Positions 16,826 through 26,324 of a DNA stretch of 62,955 nt are shown piece by piece. The notes beneath the pieces are model-generated. The model was not told the DNA's origin. It was given only the letters and a program-made list of their open reading frames with translations, and did no database searches. Every line of letters starts with the position of its first letter. Positions within the stretch are counted from its first letter, which is position 1. Origin of the DNA: Kitasatospora phosalacinea (GTDB taxonomy: Bacteria; Actinomycetota; Actinomycetes; Streptomycetales; Streptomycetaceae); contig NZ_JNYE01000034.1 of NCBI RefSeq assembly GCF_000717185.1, forward strand, positions 1-62,955. Direction: 5' to 3'. The position numbers were made by a program, and so were the translations under genes.

Positions 16826-17017
16826 ATGAGCACCCCCGTGAACCCCGTCCAGCTCGCCACCGCCCTGGCCCTCGACGAGGCCAAGGTCACCCCCGGCCTG
16901 CTCGGCTTCGCCGTCTTCGCGGCCCTCGGCGTCGCCACCTGGTTCCTGCTGAAGTCGATGAACGCCCGCTTCAAGAAGATCGACTTCGCCGAGCAGCCCG
17001 AGCGCGAGGACGACTGA
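16826..17017 (+). CDS. Small single-pass membrane protein
   Basis: This 63-aa protein has one transmembrane helix (about residues 23-43) and a short charged cytoplasmic tail. It is a type I have seen next to mca in Streptomyces; its function is unknown. The ATG directly abuts GGAGGA, which is too close for normal initiation, so the in-frame GTG at 16838 (12 nt spacer) is an alternative. A three-codon reading frame (ATG GAG GAA TGA, 16818-16829) overlaps this ATG. Confidence 0.65.
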   Translation: MSTPVNPVQLATALALDEAKVTPGLLGFAVFAALGVATWFLLKSMNARFKKIDFAEQPEREDD

Positions 17018-17214
17018 CCCACGGGCGGCCGGGTGCGCCGGGACGGCACCTCGCTGACCGCCCTGAACCGACTCGTTGCCGTCGGGTCCCCCTGCCTTCC
17101 CGGGCGGGACCCCGGGAGTGAGGCCGCCGCCGCCCCCGGCGGCACGATCGATTGCCGGCCGCCGCACGACACGAGCGGATCCGCACCGTCCAGGCCGGCT
17201 GTTCCCGGGGTTCG

Positions 17215-17325
17215 CCCGGGACCGGTCGCCCGGACCTCGCGCTGGACGCGGACCCGGCCACGTCGACCTGGCGTCCCGGCCCGATGCTGCGGGAGCTGCA
17301 CCAGCTGCCGGTCACGGTGGGCTGT
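17215..17325 (+). pseudogene. Remnant of a cytochrome P450 C-terminus
   Basis: The 315-nt gap between the small membrane protein and the P450 gene has no intact gene. In the + frame it encodes PDLALDADP...WRPGPMLRELHQLPVTVG, resembling the last ~35 residues of bacterial P450s (PDLRL...WRPS..RGLEALPV). A phrase in another frame just upstream (LFPGFARD) could be the preceding segment after a frameshift. No heme-binding Cys region survives. Confidence 0.4.
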
Positions 17326-17332
17326 CACGCCG

Positions 17333-18691
17333 TCAGCGCAGCTCCGGGATCATCGGCAGCGGACCGGCCGTCAGGCTCATCTGCGCCCGGGGCCTGATCC
17401 TGCTCCCCGGAACCGGGCGCAGCCGCCAGCGGGACGCGAGGGCGGCGAGCGCGAGGGTCGCCTCCGTCGTACCGAAGACGTCACCGATGCACTTGCGGCT
17501 GCCCGCACCGAACGGCAGGTACGAGCCGCGGCTGACGTCCCCCGCGCGTTCGGGCAGCCACCGGTCCGGGTCGAAGGTCTCCGGGTCGGGGAAGAGGCGG
17601 GGCATGCGGTGGATGACGTACGGGCTGATCAGCACGTCGGCGCCGGCGGCCAGCCGACGGCCGCCGAGTTCGGTGTCCTCGGTGACCGTGCGGCTGTACA
17701 TCCAGGCGGGCGGGTAGAGCCGCAGCGCCTCTGTGAAGACCCGCTGGGTGTAGGCGAGGTCCGGCACGTCGGCGTACGTGGGGGTGCGGCCCGCCAGCAC
17801 CTCGTCGACCTCGGCGTGCAACCGCGCCTCGGCGGCCGGGTTGACCGACAGCAGGTGCCAGGCCCAGGTCAGCGCGCTGGCCGTGGTCTCGACGCCGGCC
17901 AGCAGCAGCGTCATGACCTGGTCGTGGACCTCCTGGTCCGACAGCTGGCCGCCGCTCTCGTCGTCGCGGGCGGCCAGCAGCGCCGACAGCAGGTCGCCCC
18001 GGTCCTCGGCGGCCTGCCGGTAGTCGCCGACGATGCCGTTGATGAGCGCGTGCAGACGGCTGAGCGCCCCTTCGAACTCGCGGTTCGCCGCCAGCGGCAG
18101 CCTGGCCAGCAGCCCGGTGGGATCGACGGCCCTGCGGTAAGCGCCCTCCACCACGAGCGGCAGGCTGCGCCGGACCTCGGCGACCGAGTGCGGCGCCATT
18201 TCGGTCGAGAACAGGGCGCGCGCCGTCACCCTGGCGGTCAGACCCTGCATGGCATCGCTGACGTCGAGTGGTTCGCCCGCCTGCCACGAGGCCGCGTGCG
18301 TCTCGCACTCCTCGTGCATGACCTCGGCGTACGTGGCGATGCGCGCGAGGTTGAACGCCGGCTGGACCATGCGCCGCTGACGGCGGTGGTCGGCCCAGTC
18401 GGAGGTGATGAGTCCGTTGCCGAGGACGGGGCGCGCCTTCTCCTTGACCGGCCCGCCGGTGTCGTAGACCCGTGCGTTCAGGAGAACCTGCTGGACCAGC
18501 TCGGGGTGGCAGGGCAGATACGCGGCCTTGCTGCCGATCCGCAGCTCGACCAGGTCACCGAGGGCGGGCAGCGAACTGAGGAACTCCAGCGGCCGGCGCC
18601 CCAGGAGCAGGGCGTGGCCGACGAGCGGGAGCCGGTGGGGTGCTGTGGCCACCCGCCAGTTGCGGGTGGACGTGTCGCGGGGCGTCTTCAT
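17333..18691 (-). CDS. cotB4: Cytochrome P450, CotB4-like
   Basis: This 452-aa P450 has the I-helix AGVETTAS, the ExxR motif in EALRLYPP, and the heme-ligand loop FGAGSRKCIGD. By position it corresponds to CotB4 of the cyclooctatin cluster, which hydroxylates C18 of the 5-8-5 diterpene diol as the last step. Its start at 18691 follows AAGGAC, and 89 nt separate it from the P450 gene upstream. No ferredoxin or reductase is encoded nearby, so electrons must come from general redox partners. Which P450 performs which hydroxylation is inferred from gene order. Confidence 0.8.
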   Translation of the reverse strand: MKTPRDTSTRNWRVATAPHRLPLVGHALLLGRRPLEFLSSLPALGDLVELRIGSKAAYLPCHPELVQQVLLNARVYDTGGPVKEKARPVLGNGLITSDWADHRRQRRMVQPAFNLARIATYAEVMHEECETHAASWQAGEPLDVSDAMQGLTARVTARALFSTEMAPHSVAEVRRSLPLVVEGAYRRAVDPTGLLARLPLAANREFEGALSRLHALINGIVGDYRQAAEDRGDLLSALLAARDDESGGQLSDQEVHDQVMTLLLAGVETTASALTWAWHLLSVNPAAEARLHAEVDEVLAGRTPTYADVPDLAYTQRVFTEALRLYPPAWMYSRTVTEDTELGGRRLAAGADVLISPYVIHRMPRLFPDPETFDPDRWLPERAGDVSRGSYLPFGAGSRKCIGDVFGTTEATLALAALASRWRLRPVPGSRIRPRAQMSLTAGPLPMIPELR

Positions 18692-18780
18692 GCGTCGGGT
18701 GTCCTTGGGGCACGAGTGACGGGCGGGGGCGGGGACGGGGGCGGGGTCCGGTGTGCGCCCGCCCCCCACGGGCTCTGCGA

Positions 18781-20136
18781 TCAGCGGCGTTCGCAGATCA
18801 TGGGCAGCGGACCCGGTTCGAGCGTGGCCTTCGGCTTCGGGCTCAGCCGGCTGCCCGGCACCGGACGCAGCCGCCAACGGGCGGCGACGGTCGCGACGAT
18901 GAGCGCCGTCTCCGTCAGGGCGAGCACGTCGCCGATGCACTTGTGGCTGCCCGCCCCGAACGGCAGCAGCGCGCCCCGCTGCACCTGTGCCGCCCGCTCG
19001 CCCTCCCACCGCCCGGGGTCGAACGTCTCGGGGTCGGGGAACAGTTCGGGGTTGTGGTGCAGCGCGTAGGCGCTGTAGAGGATCATCGTCCCCTCGGGCA
19101 CGGCCTTCCCGCCGAGCTCGGTGTCCTGCGCCGCCACGCGCATCGCCATCCACGACGGCGGGTAGAGCCGCAGCGCCTCGGTGATGACGTTACGGGTGTA
19201 CGGCAGGGCCGGCAGGTCGTCGTAGACCGGGGTGCGCCCGCCGAGCGCCTCGTCCACCTCGGCGTGCAGCCGCTTCTCCACCTCGGGCAGGGTACCCAGC
19301 AGGTGGAAGACGAACGCCAGCGTGGAGGCGGTGGTCTCACTGCCGGCGACGAGGAAGGTGACCACCTGGTCGAGCACCTGGTCCTCGGACAACTTCTCGC
19401 CGGTCTCGGGGTGTTCGGCGCGCAGCAGGGTCGAGAGCAGATCGCCGTGGTCGGCCTCGGAACGGCGGCGTCCGATCATGTCGGCGACGATCTCGCGCAG
19501 CCGGGTGTTGGCGCGGTCGTAGGCGCGGTTGCCGGGGGTCGGCAGTTTCTCCATGATCCCCAGTGGCGCGACGGTGCGTTTGTAGATGCCGTGCGAGACG
19601 GTCCGCAGGCACTGCCTGGCCTCCTCGACGGTGGCCTCGTCGAGGCCGGTGGAGAACAACGTCCGCGCCGCCACCCGCATCAGCAGGGCGTGCATCGCGT
19701 CCCCGATGTCCCGGGTCTCCCCCGGCTGCCAGCGGTCGGTGACCGCACGGGTGTCGTCAGCGACGGCGGTGGTGTAGGCGGCGATCCTGGTGGAGTGGAA
19801 CGCGGGCTGGACCAGCCGCCGTTGGGAGCGGTGCTCCTCACCGCGCGATACCGAGAGGCTGTTGCCGAGGAGTTGCCGCGCCTTGTCGAAGACGCCTCCC
19901 TTGTCGAAGACGCGCGGATTGAGCAGCACCTGCCTGACCAGCTCCGGGTGGGCGGCGAGGTAGACCCGGCTCGGACCGAGCCGCACCTCGACCAGGTCGC
20001 CGTGGGCGGGCAGCGAGGCGAGGAAGCCCAGCGGATCACGCCACAGGGACAGCACGTGCCCGAGCAGGGGCAGCGCTCCCGGGGCGGTGCCGGAGCGCCA
20101 GGACCTGTCCACCGGGGCGGACTTCACGGATGCCAC
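18781..20136 (-). CDS. cotB3: Cytochrome P450, CotB3-like
   Basis: This 451-aa P450 shows the I-helix AGSETTAS, ExxR in EALRLYPPSW and heme loop FGAGSHKCIGD. It starts 12 nt after the cyclase stop, so it is in the same operon. By analogy with cyclooctatin biosynthesis it should hydroxylate the cyclase product at C5. It is clearly related to the next P450 (similar N-termini with PLVGH/PLLGH and LVQPAF), suggesting an old duplication. Confidence 0.82.
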   Translation of the reverse strand: MASVKSAPVDRSWRSGTAPGALPLLGHVLSLWRDPLGFLASLPAHGDLVEVRLGPSRVYLAAHPELVRQVLLNPRVFDKGGVFDKARQLLGNSLSVSRGEEHRSQRRLVQPAFHSTRIAAYTTAVADDTRAVTDRWQPGETRDIGDAMHALLMRVAARTLFSTGLDEATVEEARQCLRTVSHGIYKRTVAPLGIMEKLPTPGNRAYDRANTRLREIVADMIGRRRSEADHGDLLSTLLRAEHPETGEKLSEDQVLDQVVTFLVAGSETTASTLAFVFHLLGTLPEVEKRLHAEVDEALGGRTPVYDDLPALPYTRNVITEALRLYPPSWMAMRVAAQDTELGGKAVPEGTMILYSAYALHHNPELFPDPETFDPGRWEGERAAQVQRGALLPFGAGSHKCIGDVLALTETALIVATVAARWRLRPVPGSRLSPKPKATLEPGPLPMICERR

Positions 20137-20148
20137 GGGACGGTCCCC

Positions 20149-21105
20149 CTAGTGGATGAGCGAGTTGACGTCGTTCAAGGCCGCCCGGTAGCGCCGGTCG
20201 CGGGTGGTCCACACGAAGTTGCCGTGGACGAGGTCGAGCAGCACGTCACGGGTGACGTCGTCGAACGCCTTGATGCATTCGATGTCCTCGGCCATGTCGT
20301 CCAGCCGGTCCTGGAAGAAGCGCCGGAAGTCGCTCTCGTCCGCCACGTCGCACAGCCGGAAACAGTTGGTTATCTGACCGAGCGCGTTCTCGCGGTCGTA
20401 CGAGTAGAAGTCGTTGACGATGGCGAGACCGCGCGTCGTCATCCGGGCGGCGAGCCCCGTCTTGGCGTGCTCGGTGAACTCGGGGTGCCGGTAGATCGGG
20501 TAGGACATCTTCATCCAGAAGTCCACACCGACGTCGGTGACCCGGAAGCGGAAGTACTGCTCGGGCGACGTGGTGCAGAGCACCCGCTTGACCGGCGAGT
20601 CACGGAACATGTGGTCGCTGGTGATGAATGCGCGGGCGCCCTCGTACGCGAACGCCGCGTCCGTGCCGTCGTAGTAGCGCTCGCACACGGCCCGCAACTG
20701 CGGCAGGAAGAGGTCGAAGTCGTGCAGCTCGGGGTCCATGTCGTCCCACACGAACGTCACGCAGTTGAGGACGCAGACGGCCTTGAACGCCTCCATGTCC
20801 TTGATGTGGCGGGCGCTCTGCGACCAGCGCACGACGTCCATGTACGAGATCCAGCGCTTGTCGGAGACGGTCTTGCCGAGCGGTGCGACGGCGCGGTTGC
20901 AGGCGTCGATGACCTCGCGCAACTCGGCGTCGGTCAGCGCCACCTTCTGCTGGGGGTGCTCGATGTGCCGGGAGAACAGCTCGGCGAACCGGTGGGTGGC
21001 TTCCTGCCGGTAGCGCGCCGTGCCGTCGGCGGCGGGCGCCGGTGCGGCCTGGTCCGGTGCGGCCTGGTCCGGCGCGGCGGCAGCAGTGGTCAGGTCTGTG
21101 CTCAT
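20149..21105 (-). CDS. cotB2: Cyclooctat-9-en-7-ol synthase-like diterpene cyclase
   Basis: This 318-aa class I terpene synthase closely resembles CotB2, which folds GGPP into the 5-8-5 fusicoccane skeleton. It has the unusual aspartate motif DDMD (121-124, not DDxxD) and the NSE motif NDFYSYDRE (231-239). Residues known to shape the CotB2 pocket appear at a constant +11 offset: Asn114, Phe118, Phe160, Trp197 and Trp299 correspond to Asn103, Phe107, Phe149, Trp186 and Trp288 (numbering from memory). The N-terminal 30 residues are an Ala/Pro-rich repeat (APDQA twice). The ATG overlaps the GGPP synthase stop by 4 nt. Confidence 0.93.
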   Translation of the reverse strand: MSTDLTTAAAAPDQAAPDQAAPAPAADGTARYRQEATHRFAELFSRHIEHPQQKVALTDAELREVIDACNRAVAPLGKTVSDKRWISYMDVVRWSQSARHIKDMEAFKAVCVLNCVTFVWDDMDPELHDFDLFLPQLRAVCERYYDGTDAAFAYEGARAFITSDHMFRDSPVKRVLCTTSPEQYFRFRVTDVGVDFWMKMSYPIYRHPEFTEHAKTGLAARMTTRGLAIVNDFYSYDRENALGQITNCFRLCDVADESDFRRFFQDRLDDMAEDIECIKAFDDVTRDVLLDLVHGNFVWTTRDRRYRAALNDVNSLIH

Positions 21106-22169
21106 GAGTTCCTCCTGGTGGCCTTGCGCGCGAGGTGTTTGAGGTCGGCGGTGGCCCCCGGTGTGAGCGGGGCGGATTCGAGGGCGTGCAACGCCTGCCG
21201 GTAGCGGTCGTCGATCATGCGCTCCACGGCGTCCCTGGCTCCGGTGCGCGCGAACAGGGCCCGGACCTCCGCTGCGCCCGTCTCGTCGAGGAGCGGGTCG
21301 CCGACCAGGGTGCGCAGCCTGGCGGCCTGCGCCGGGTCGCAGGCCCGCAGGGCGAAGGCCACCAGGGCGGTGTTCTTGCCGGCCCGCAGATCGTCCAGGT
21401 GCGACTTGCCGGTGTCCGCGACATCGCCGTACACGCCCAGGATGTCGTCACGGAGCTGGAACGCCTCGCCCAGCGGTATGGCGTAGGCGGTGCAGGCCGC
21501 CAGGGTCTCGGGGCCCGCTCCCGCCAGGGCCGCCCCGATGTGCAACGGGCGCTCGATCGTGTATTTGGCGGTTTTGTAGCGGTTGACCGTCAGGGTGGCA
21601 TCGACATCGTCGGAGAGTTCACCCGTCGCCCGCAGATCCAGGTACTGCCCGAGCATCACTTCGGTGCGCATCTCGGCTATCAGCGGCAGCACGCTTTTGT
21701 ATTGCGCGGGGGTGAGTCCGGCCGTGTGCAGGAGTTCGTCGGACCAGGCGAAGGCGAGGTCGCCCAGAAGCACGGCAACACTGAGCCCGAAACGCTCCGT
21801 GCGATCGTCCCCCCTTTTTCCGGCGAACATCCTGTGGATGGTGGGAAGGCCGCGTCGCGTATCGCTGTCGTCCATGATGTCGTCGTGAATGAGGGCGAAC
21901 GCGTGGAACATTTCGAGCGAGGCGGCGACTTGCACGAGGGACGGGTCTTCTTCGTTCCCCCCGGCCCCTCTCCAGCCCGTCGCGCACAGCAGCGGGCGAA
22001 TGCGTTTCCCGCCTGCCAGGAATTCCGCGAAGCGGCCCAGCAGGCGGACCATCTGCGGTTCCTGTGCGTCGTTCTCCTTCTTCCTGAGGAAGTCTTCCAG
22101 GGCGGTGTTGACGGCGTCTTTCACCATTCCCGCTTCGAGCAGGGCGGGAGGCATGGTCGGCGTACTCAT
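21102..22169 (-). CDS. cotB1: Geranylgeranyl diphosphate synthase, CotB1-like
   Basis: This trans-prenyltransferase (355 aa) makes the C20 precursor for the cyclase. The first Asp-rich motif is HDDIMDD, with GGKRIRP upstream; the second region reads RDDILGVYGD. It is first in the operon and its stop overlaps the cyclase ATG (ATGA), implying coupled translation. The ATG at 22169 is chosen for homology; GGAGGGGG lies about 14 nt upstream. The ~140 nt upstream hold the likely promoter but I see no clear operator, and no cluster-specific regulator is encoded here. Confidence 0.92.
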   Translation of the reverse strand: MSTPTMPPALLEAGMVKDAVNTALEDFLRKKENDAQEPQMVRLLGRFAEFLAGGKRIRPLLCATGWRGAGGNEEDPSLVQVAASLEMFHAFALIHDDIMDDSDTRRGLPTIHRMFAGKRGDDRTERFGLSVAVLLGDLAFAWSDELLHTAGLTPAQYKSVLPLIAEMRTEVMLGQYLDLRATGELSDDVDATLTVNRYKTAKYTIERPLHIGAALAGAGPETLAACTAYAIPLGEAFQLRDDILGVYGDVADTGKSHLDDLRAGKNTALVAFALRACDPAQAARLRTLVGDPLLDETGAAEVRALFARTGARDAVERMIDDRYRQALHALESAPLTPGATADLKHLARKATRRNS

Positions 22170-22311
22170 CTGTCTGTTTCGTCCCCCTCCGGGATCTGCC
22201 ACGTCGATTCCGCGCACGCCAAGGGCCGGGCCGTCGCGCGCCGTTGCGCGCCGAATCCCGTCGGGCCGGGTGCGGGGTGGGGTGTACGGGGCGCGGCTGC
22301 CGGGTCGAGCC

Positions 22312-23016
22312 TCAGGGCACGAGGTCGACGCGCAGCTCACCGAGGCCGCGGGTGTTGACCTGCCGACGCCGCACGACGTCCTCGCAGGCCGGGGTCACGT
22401 CGCGGTAGCGGCCGGCGAGTTCGGTGGAGGCCAGCCGGAGCCCGGTCTTCGCGAGCACCGCGCCGAGCCGGACCGTCGCCGTGGAGCCGGCCGGGACGGT
22501 CGCGCCCGCGGTCCCGGTGCCCTGGGTGCTGATGCGCGCCACGAGCTGGGTCGGTGCGTCGTGGCGTGGCAGTTCGTCGATGCCGTCCTGGACGGGACCG
22601 GGGTCGGCTCGCAGCGCCTGCAGCCGGTCGGGGTGGCGCAGCAGGCCCGGCACACCGTTGCCGACGAGGTTGACGGCCGTCCCGTGGCCGCCCGCGAAGA
22701 ACGCCGTGACGTTGGCGACCAGGCCGGCGCGGCGCCCGCCGAGCCCGCAGAAGACCGTGACCGGCACCCGCGCGGCGAACACCGGATCGGCCGGGCCGCG
22801 CTGCCCGACCCATCCGCGGCCCTGCGGGTGCGCGCTGCTCGACCGAGGGCGGCGGACGGACGGCGCGACTGCGTCGCGCCCCGGGACGACCCGATGTCCA
22901 CAAGGCGTGCGATGGACAGGATTTGCCTCGCGAAGTCGTCGATAGAGCGGATATGGGTCATTTCGTAAGCGTGGATCGCGCGCATTGAACGGAGGCGCGT
23001 CCCCTGCTGGCTTCAT
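22312..23016 (-). pseudogene. Degenerate cytochrome P450
   Basis: The frame keeps P450 landmarks: an N-terminal block (DPRLRNDPYPLYRRLREANPVHR), an I-helix region with AGGHGTAVNL in place of AGHETTVNL, and LLRHPDRLQALRADP. The central substrate region, the ExxR segment and the entire heme-Cys loop are missing, and the end has only fragments of the C-terminus. It is about 235 codons against ~400 for an intact gene, so it cannot bind heme. It looks like a CYP105/107-type gene decayed by several deletions. Confidence 0.75.
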
Positions 23017-23266
23017 ACCCCGTCCCCCCGGCCCTTGACTGTCCGACAGGGACCGTCGGTCATTGAGGTCCCCGAACTCGTTACCGAATACTAGACACAT
23101 GACGACCGCGTGCGACAAGAGTGCCAGGACCAGCTCCGCAGGCCTGTGGGTGACATGGCATCCGTCACTGCCGCGAGAACCCCTTGCTCTCTGGACAGAT
23201 TCGACGACGGAGTACTACGTTCGAGGAGCTGAACCGAAGGACCGATCGGCACCACGGGGGGCAACA

Positions 23267-24160
23267 GTGCGGCGTACCGCTTTCCACGACGACCACGAGG
23301 CGTGCCCTGCCGTCCTGCGGGACTTCGTCGCGGCAGGGGCCGCGCCCGTGTATCACGAGTGGGAGACCGCGGGCCCGGGCCCCGTGATTTTTACCTGAAA
23401 CTGGCGGGCCGGTATCCCCGGTTTCGGTGTTTCCGAGGAGTGCGGGGCGCGGGCGGGGCCGTCTTCGGCGGCACCAGTGCCCATTTCGGACTTCTTGCGA
23501 CTTTCGTCAAATACACCACGGACGAGCAGAAGAAGCGACGACTGCCCGCCTCCGCCACCGGCGAGCTGATGACGGCCATCGCCGTCACGGAGCCGGGTGC
23601 CGGCTCCGACGTCGCGGGGCCGGGTGCCGCGGGAGCCGTCCGAGGGCGGCGCGCACCACCTGCTGAGCGGCGTCAAGTCGTTCGTCTCCGGGGGCGCCCA
23701 GGCCGGTCCGGTGCTTGTCGCCCGCCGCACCTCCGGCGCAGAGCGGGACGACAGGCGCGGAGGGCTGTCACTGCTGGCCGTCGACACCGCTCCTCCGGCG
23801 TCACCGTCAGCCCGGAGCCGACCGCCCTCGGGCTGCGCTCGTCGGACATCGTCGAGACGACGTCCACCGACGTACGGGTCCCCGCGGAGCACCTGGTTGG
23901 CGGGCCAGGCAACGCGGCTCCGCCTGCCCGGCGGACGTCTTCCAGGATGCCAAGCCCGTGCCGGAGGACTGCAGGGCCGACGCCGACGCTCGGCAGGCGG
24001 TCGCCGACGCTCGGCAGGCGGTCGCCGACCGGCCGCCCGACGCCTTCGGCGCCGGGGAGTTGACGTCCGACGAGGCTGCTTCGGCCGAGCTGCTCTGCCC
24101 GGGGACCGCGACCCGGGGTATCGGCAAGTGCCTTCAGTTGAGCAGGGGGGTTCGACACGG
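23267..24160 (+). pseudogene. Degenerate acyl-CoA dehydrogenase
   Basis: Acyl-CoA dehydrogenase segments appear in order but in different frames. The N-terminus (RRTAFHDDHEACPAVLRDFV) runs from GTG at 23267. Then come a frame-shifted GFGVSEECGA, the FAD/substrate block IAVTEPGAGSD, a shifted LLSGVKSFVSGG, then RVPAEHLVGG, and finally an AGELTSDEAASAELLC...CLQL remnant. At least four frameshifts and an internal deletion are visible, and the C-terminal catalytic region is absent. A 21-bp tandem duplication lies at 23982-24023. Confidence 0.75.
23982..24023 (+). repeat. 21-bp tandem duplication in the pseudogene
   Basis: Two identical 21-nt copies (23982-24002 and 24003-24023) lie side by side, each encoding ADARQAV in one frame. 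It probably arose by slippage during decay of the dehydrogenase gene. Confidence 0.85.
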
Positions 24161-24211
24161 GCGTTGCGGAAGCCGTAGGTCGGACGGTCCGGATCGTGCG
24201 ACGATGCCGGT

Positions 24212-26260
24212 ATGAATCGACTGGCCAAGTCTCAGTCGCCCTATCTGCGCCAGCACGCCGACAACCCCGTGGAGTGGTGGGAGTGGGGCCCCGAGGCGTT
24301 CGCGGAGGCGGAGCGGCGGGGGGTGCCGGTGCTGCTGAGCGTGGGGTACGCGGCGTGTCACTGGTGTCACGTGATGGCGCACGAGTCGTTCGAGGACGAG
24401 GCGACGGCGGAGTTCCTGAACGGGCGGTTCGTGGCGGTGAAGGTCGACCGGGAGGAGCGGCCGGACGTCGACGCGGTGTACATGGAGGCGGTGCAGGCGG
24501 CCACGGGGCAGGGCGGGTGGCCGATGACGGTGTTCCTGACGCCGGGGAAGGAGCCGTTCTACTTCGGGACGTACTTCCCGCCGGAGCCGCGGCACGGGAT
24601 GCCCTCGTTCCGGCAGGTGCTGGAGGGGGTGGACAAGGCCTGGACGGGGCGGCGCGCGGAGGTGGCGGAGGTCGCGGCGCGGATCGGGCGCGACCTGGCG
24701 GAGCGGGCCTCGGTGTACGCGGTGGGCAGCGGGGTGGGGGAGGTGCCGGGGGAGGGCGAACTGCACGCGGCGGTCGTGGAGTTGACGCGGTCGTTCGACG
24801 AGCGGCGGGGCGGTTTCGGCGGGGCGCCGAAGTTCCCGCCGTCGATGGTGCTGGAGTTCCTGCTGCGGCACCACGCGCGGACCGGGTCCGCGGCGGCGCT
24901 GCAGATGGTGGAGCGCACCTGCGAGGCGATGGCCCGCGGCGGGATCTACGACCAGTTGGGCGGCGGCTTCGCCCGCTACGCGGTGGACGCGACGTGGACG
25001 GTGCCGCACTTCGAGAAGATGCTGTACGACAACGCGCTGCTGCTGCGGGTGTACCTGCACCTGTGGCGGGCCACCGGGGAGGAGCGGGCGCGCCGCGTCG
25101 CGCTGGAGACCGCGGACTTCCTGCTGCGCGAACTGCGCACCCCCGAGGGCGGGTTCGCCTCCGCGCTGGACGCCGACTCGCCGGACCCGGCGAGCGGGAA
25201 GAACGCCGAGGGCGCGTACTACGCGTGGACGCCCGGGCAGCTGGAGGCGGTGCTGGGGGAGGCGGACGCCGCCCTCGCGGTGGAGCTGTTCGACGTCACG
25301 GGGACGTTCGAGCACGGCAGTTCGGTGCTGCAACGGCCGAAGGACCCGCAGGACGAGGAGAAGTACGCCGAGATCCGGGCGAAGCTGTTCGAGGCGCGGG
25401 CCGGGCGTCCGGCGCCCGCGCGCGACGACAAGGTGGTGGCGGCCTGGAACGGGCTGGCGGTCGCCGCGCTCGCCGAGACCGGTGCGCTGCTGGAGCGCCC
25501 GGACCTGGTCGAGGCCGCCGAGCGGGCCGCCGACCTGCTGATCGCCGTGCACCTGACCGCGGACGGCCGGCTGCTGCGCACCTCGCGGGACGGCCGGGCC
25601 GGGGCCAACGCGGGCGTGCTGGAGGACTACGCGGACACCGCGGAGGGCTTCCTCGCGCTGTACGCGGTCACCGGCGAGAGCTCCTGGCTGCAACTGGCGG
25701 GGGAGCTGCTCGACGTGGTGCTGCGGCACTTCACGGATGACGTGTCGGGCGCGCTGTACGACACCGCGGACGACGCCGAGCAGCTGATCCGCCGCCCGCA
25801 GGACCCCACCGACAACGCCACCCCGTCCGGGTGGACCGCTGCCGCCGCGGCCCTGCTGACGTACGCCGCGTACACCGGTTCGGCCCGGCACCGCACCGCC
25901 GCCGAGCGGGCGCTCGGCATCGTCTCCGCCCTCGGTACCCGCGCCCCCCGGTTCATCGGCTGGGGCCTGGCCGCGGCCGAGGCGCTGCTGGACGGCCCCC
26001 GCGAGGTCGCCGTGGTCGGCCCCGCCGACGACCCGGCCCGGGCCGCGCTGCACCTGGCCGCGCTGCGCTCCACCGCCCCCGGCGCGGTGGTCGCGGTCGG
26101 CGAGCCCGGTGGGTCCGGCGAGCCCGGCGACGCCGAGGTGCCGCTGCTGGCCGACCGCCCGCTGTTGGACGGCCGCCCCGCCGCGTACGTGTGCCGGCAC
26201 TTCGTCTGCGAGCGCCCGACCGCGGACCCGGCGGAACTGGCCGAGCGGCTGCGAGACTGA
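24212..26260 (+). CDS. DUF255 thioredoxin-domain protein (YyaL/SPATA20 family)
   Basis: This 682-aa protein has an N-terminal thioredoxin-like DUF255 domain with ACHWCHVM (residues ~50-57) followed by an (alpha/alpha)6-barrel-like region similar to N-acylglucosamine epimerases and glycosidases. The family is universal but its substrate is not established. Motifs [25 protein letters not shown] and [10 protein letters not shown] are conserved. No ribosome-binding site precedes the ATG; a -10-like GACGAT ends 6 nt upstream, so it may be leaderless. Confidence 0.9.
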   Translation: MNRLAKSQSPYLRQHADNPVEWWEWGPEAFAEAERRGVPVLLSVGYAACHWCHVMAHESFEDEATAEFLNGRFVAVKVDREERPDVDAVYMEAVQAATGQGGWPMTVFLTPGKEPFYFGTYFPPEPRHGMPSFRQVLEGVDKAWTGRRAEVAEVAARIGRDLAERASVYAVGSGVGEVPGEGELHAAVVELTRSFDERRGGFGGAPKFPPSMVLEFLLRHHARTGSAAALQMVERTCEAMARGGIYDQLGGGFARYAVDATWTVPHFEKMLYDNALLLRVYLHLWRATGEERARRVALETADFLLRELRTPEGGFASALDADSPDPASGKNAEGAYYAWTPGQLEAVLGEADAALAVELFDVTGTFEHGSSVLQRPKDPQDEEKYAEIRAKLFEARAGRPAPARDDKVVAAWNGLAVAALAETGALLERPDLVEAAERAADLLIAVHLTADGRLLRTSRDGRAGANAGVLEDYADTAEGFLALYAVTGESSWLQLAGELLDVVLRHFTDDVSGALYDTADDAEQLIRRPQDPTDNATPSGWTAAAAALLTYAAYTGSARHRTAAERALGIVSALGTRAPRFIGWGLAAAEALLDGPREVAVVGPADDPARAALHLAALRSTAPGAVVAVGEPGGSGEPGDAEVPLLADRPLLDGRPAAYVCRHFVCERPTADPAELAERLRD

Positions 26261-26324
26261 GCGGGGAGGCGGCGTGGGCGGATAACCGGTGGTCGCCGCC
26301 GCGGCGGGCGGGAGAGGATGCGGC

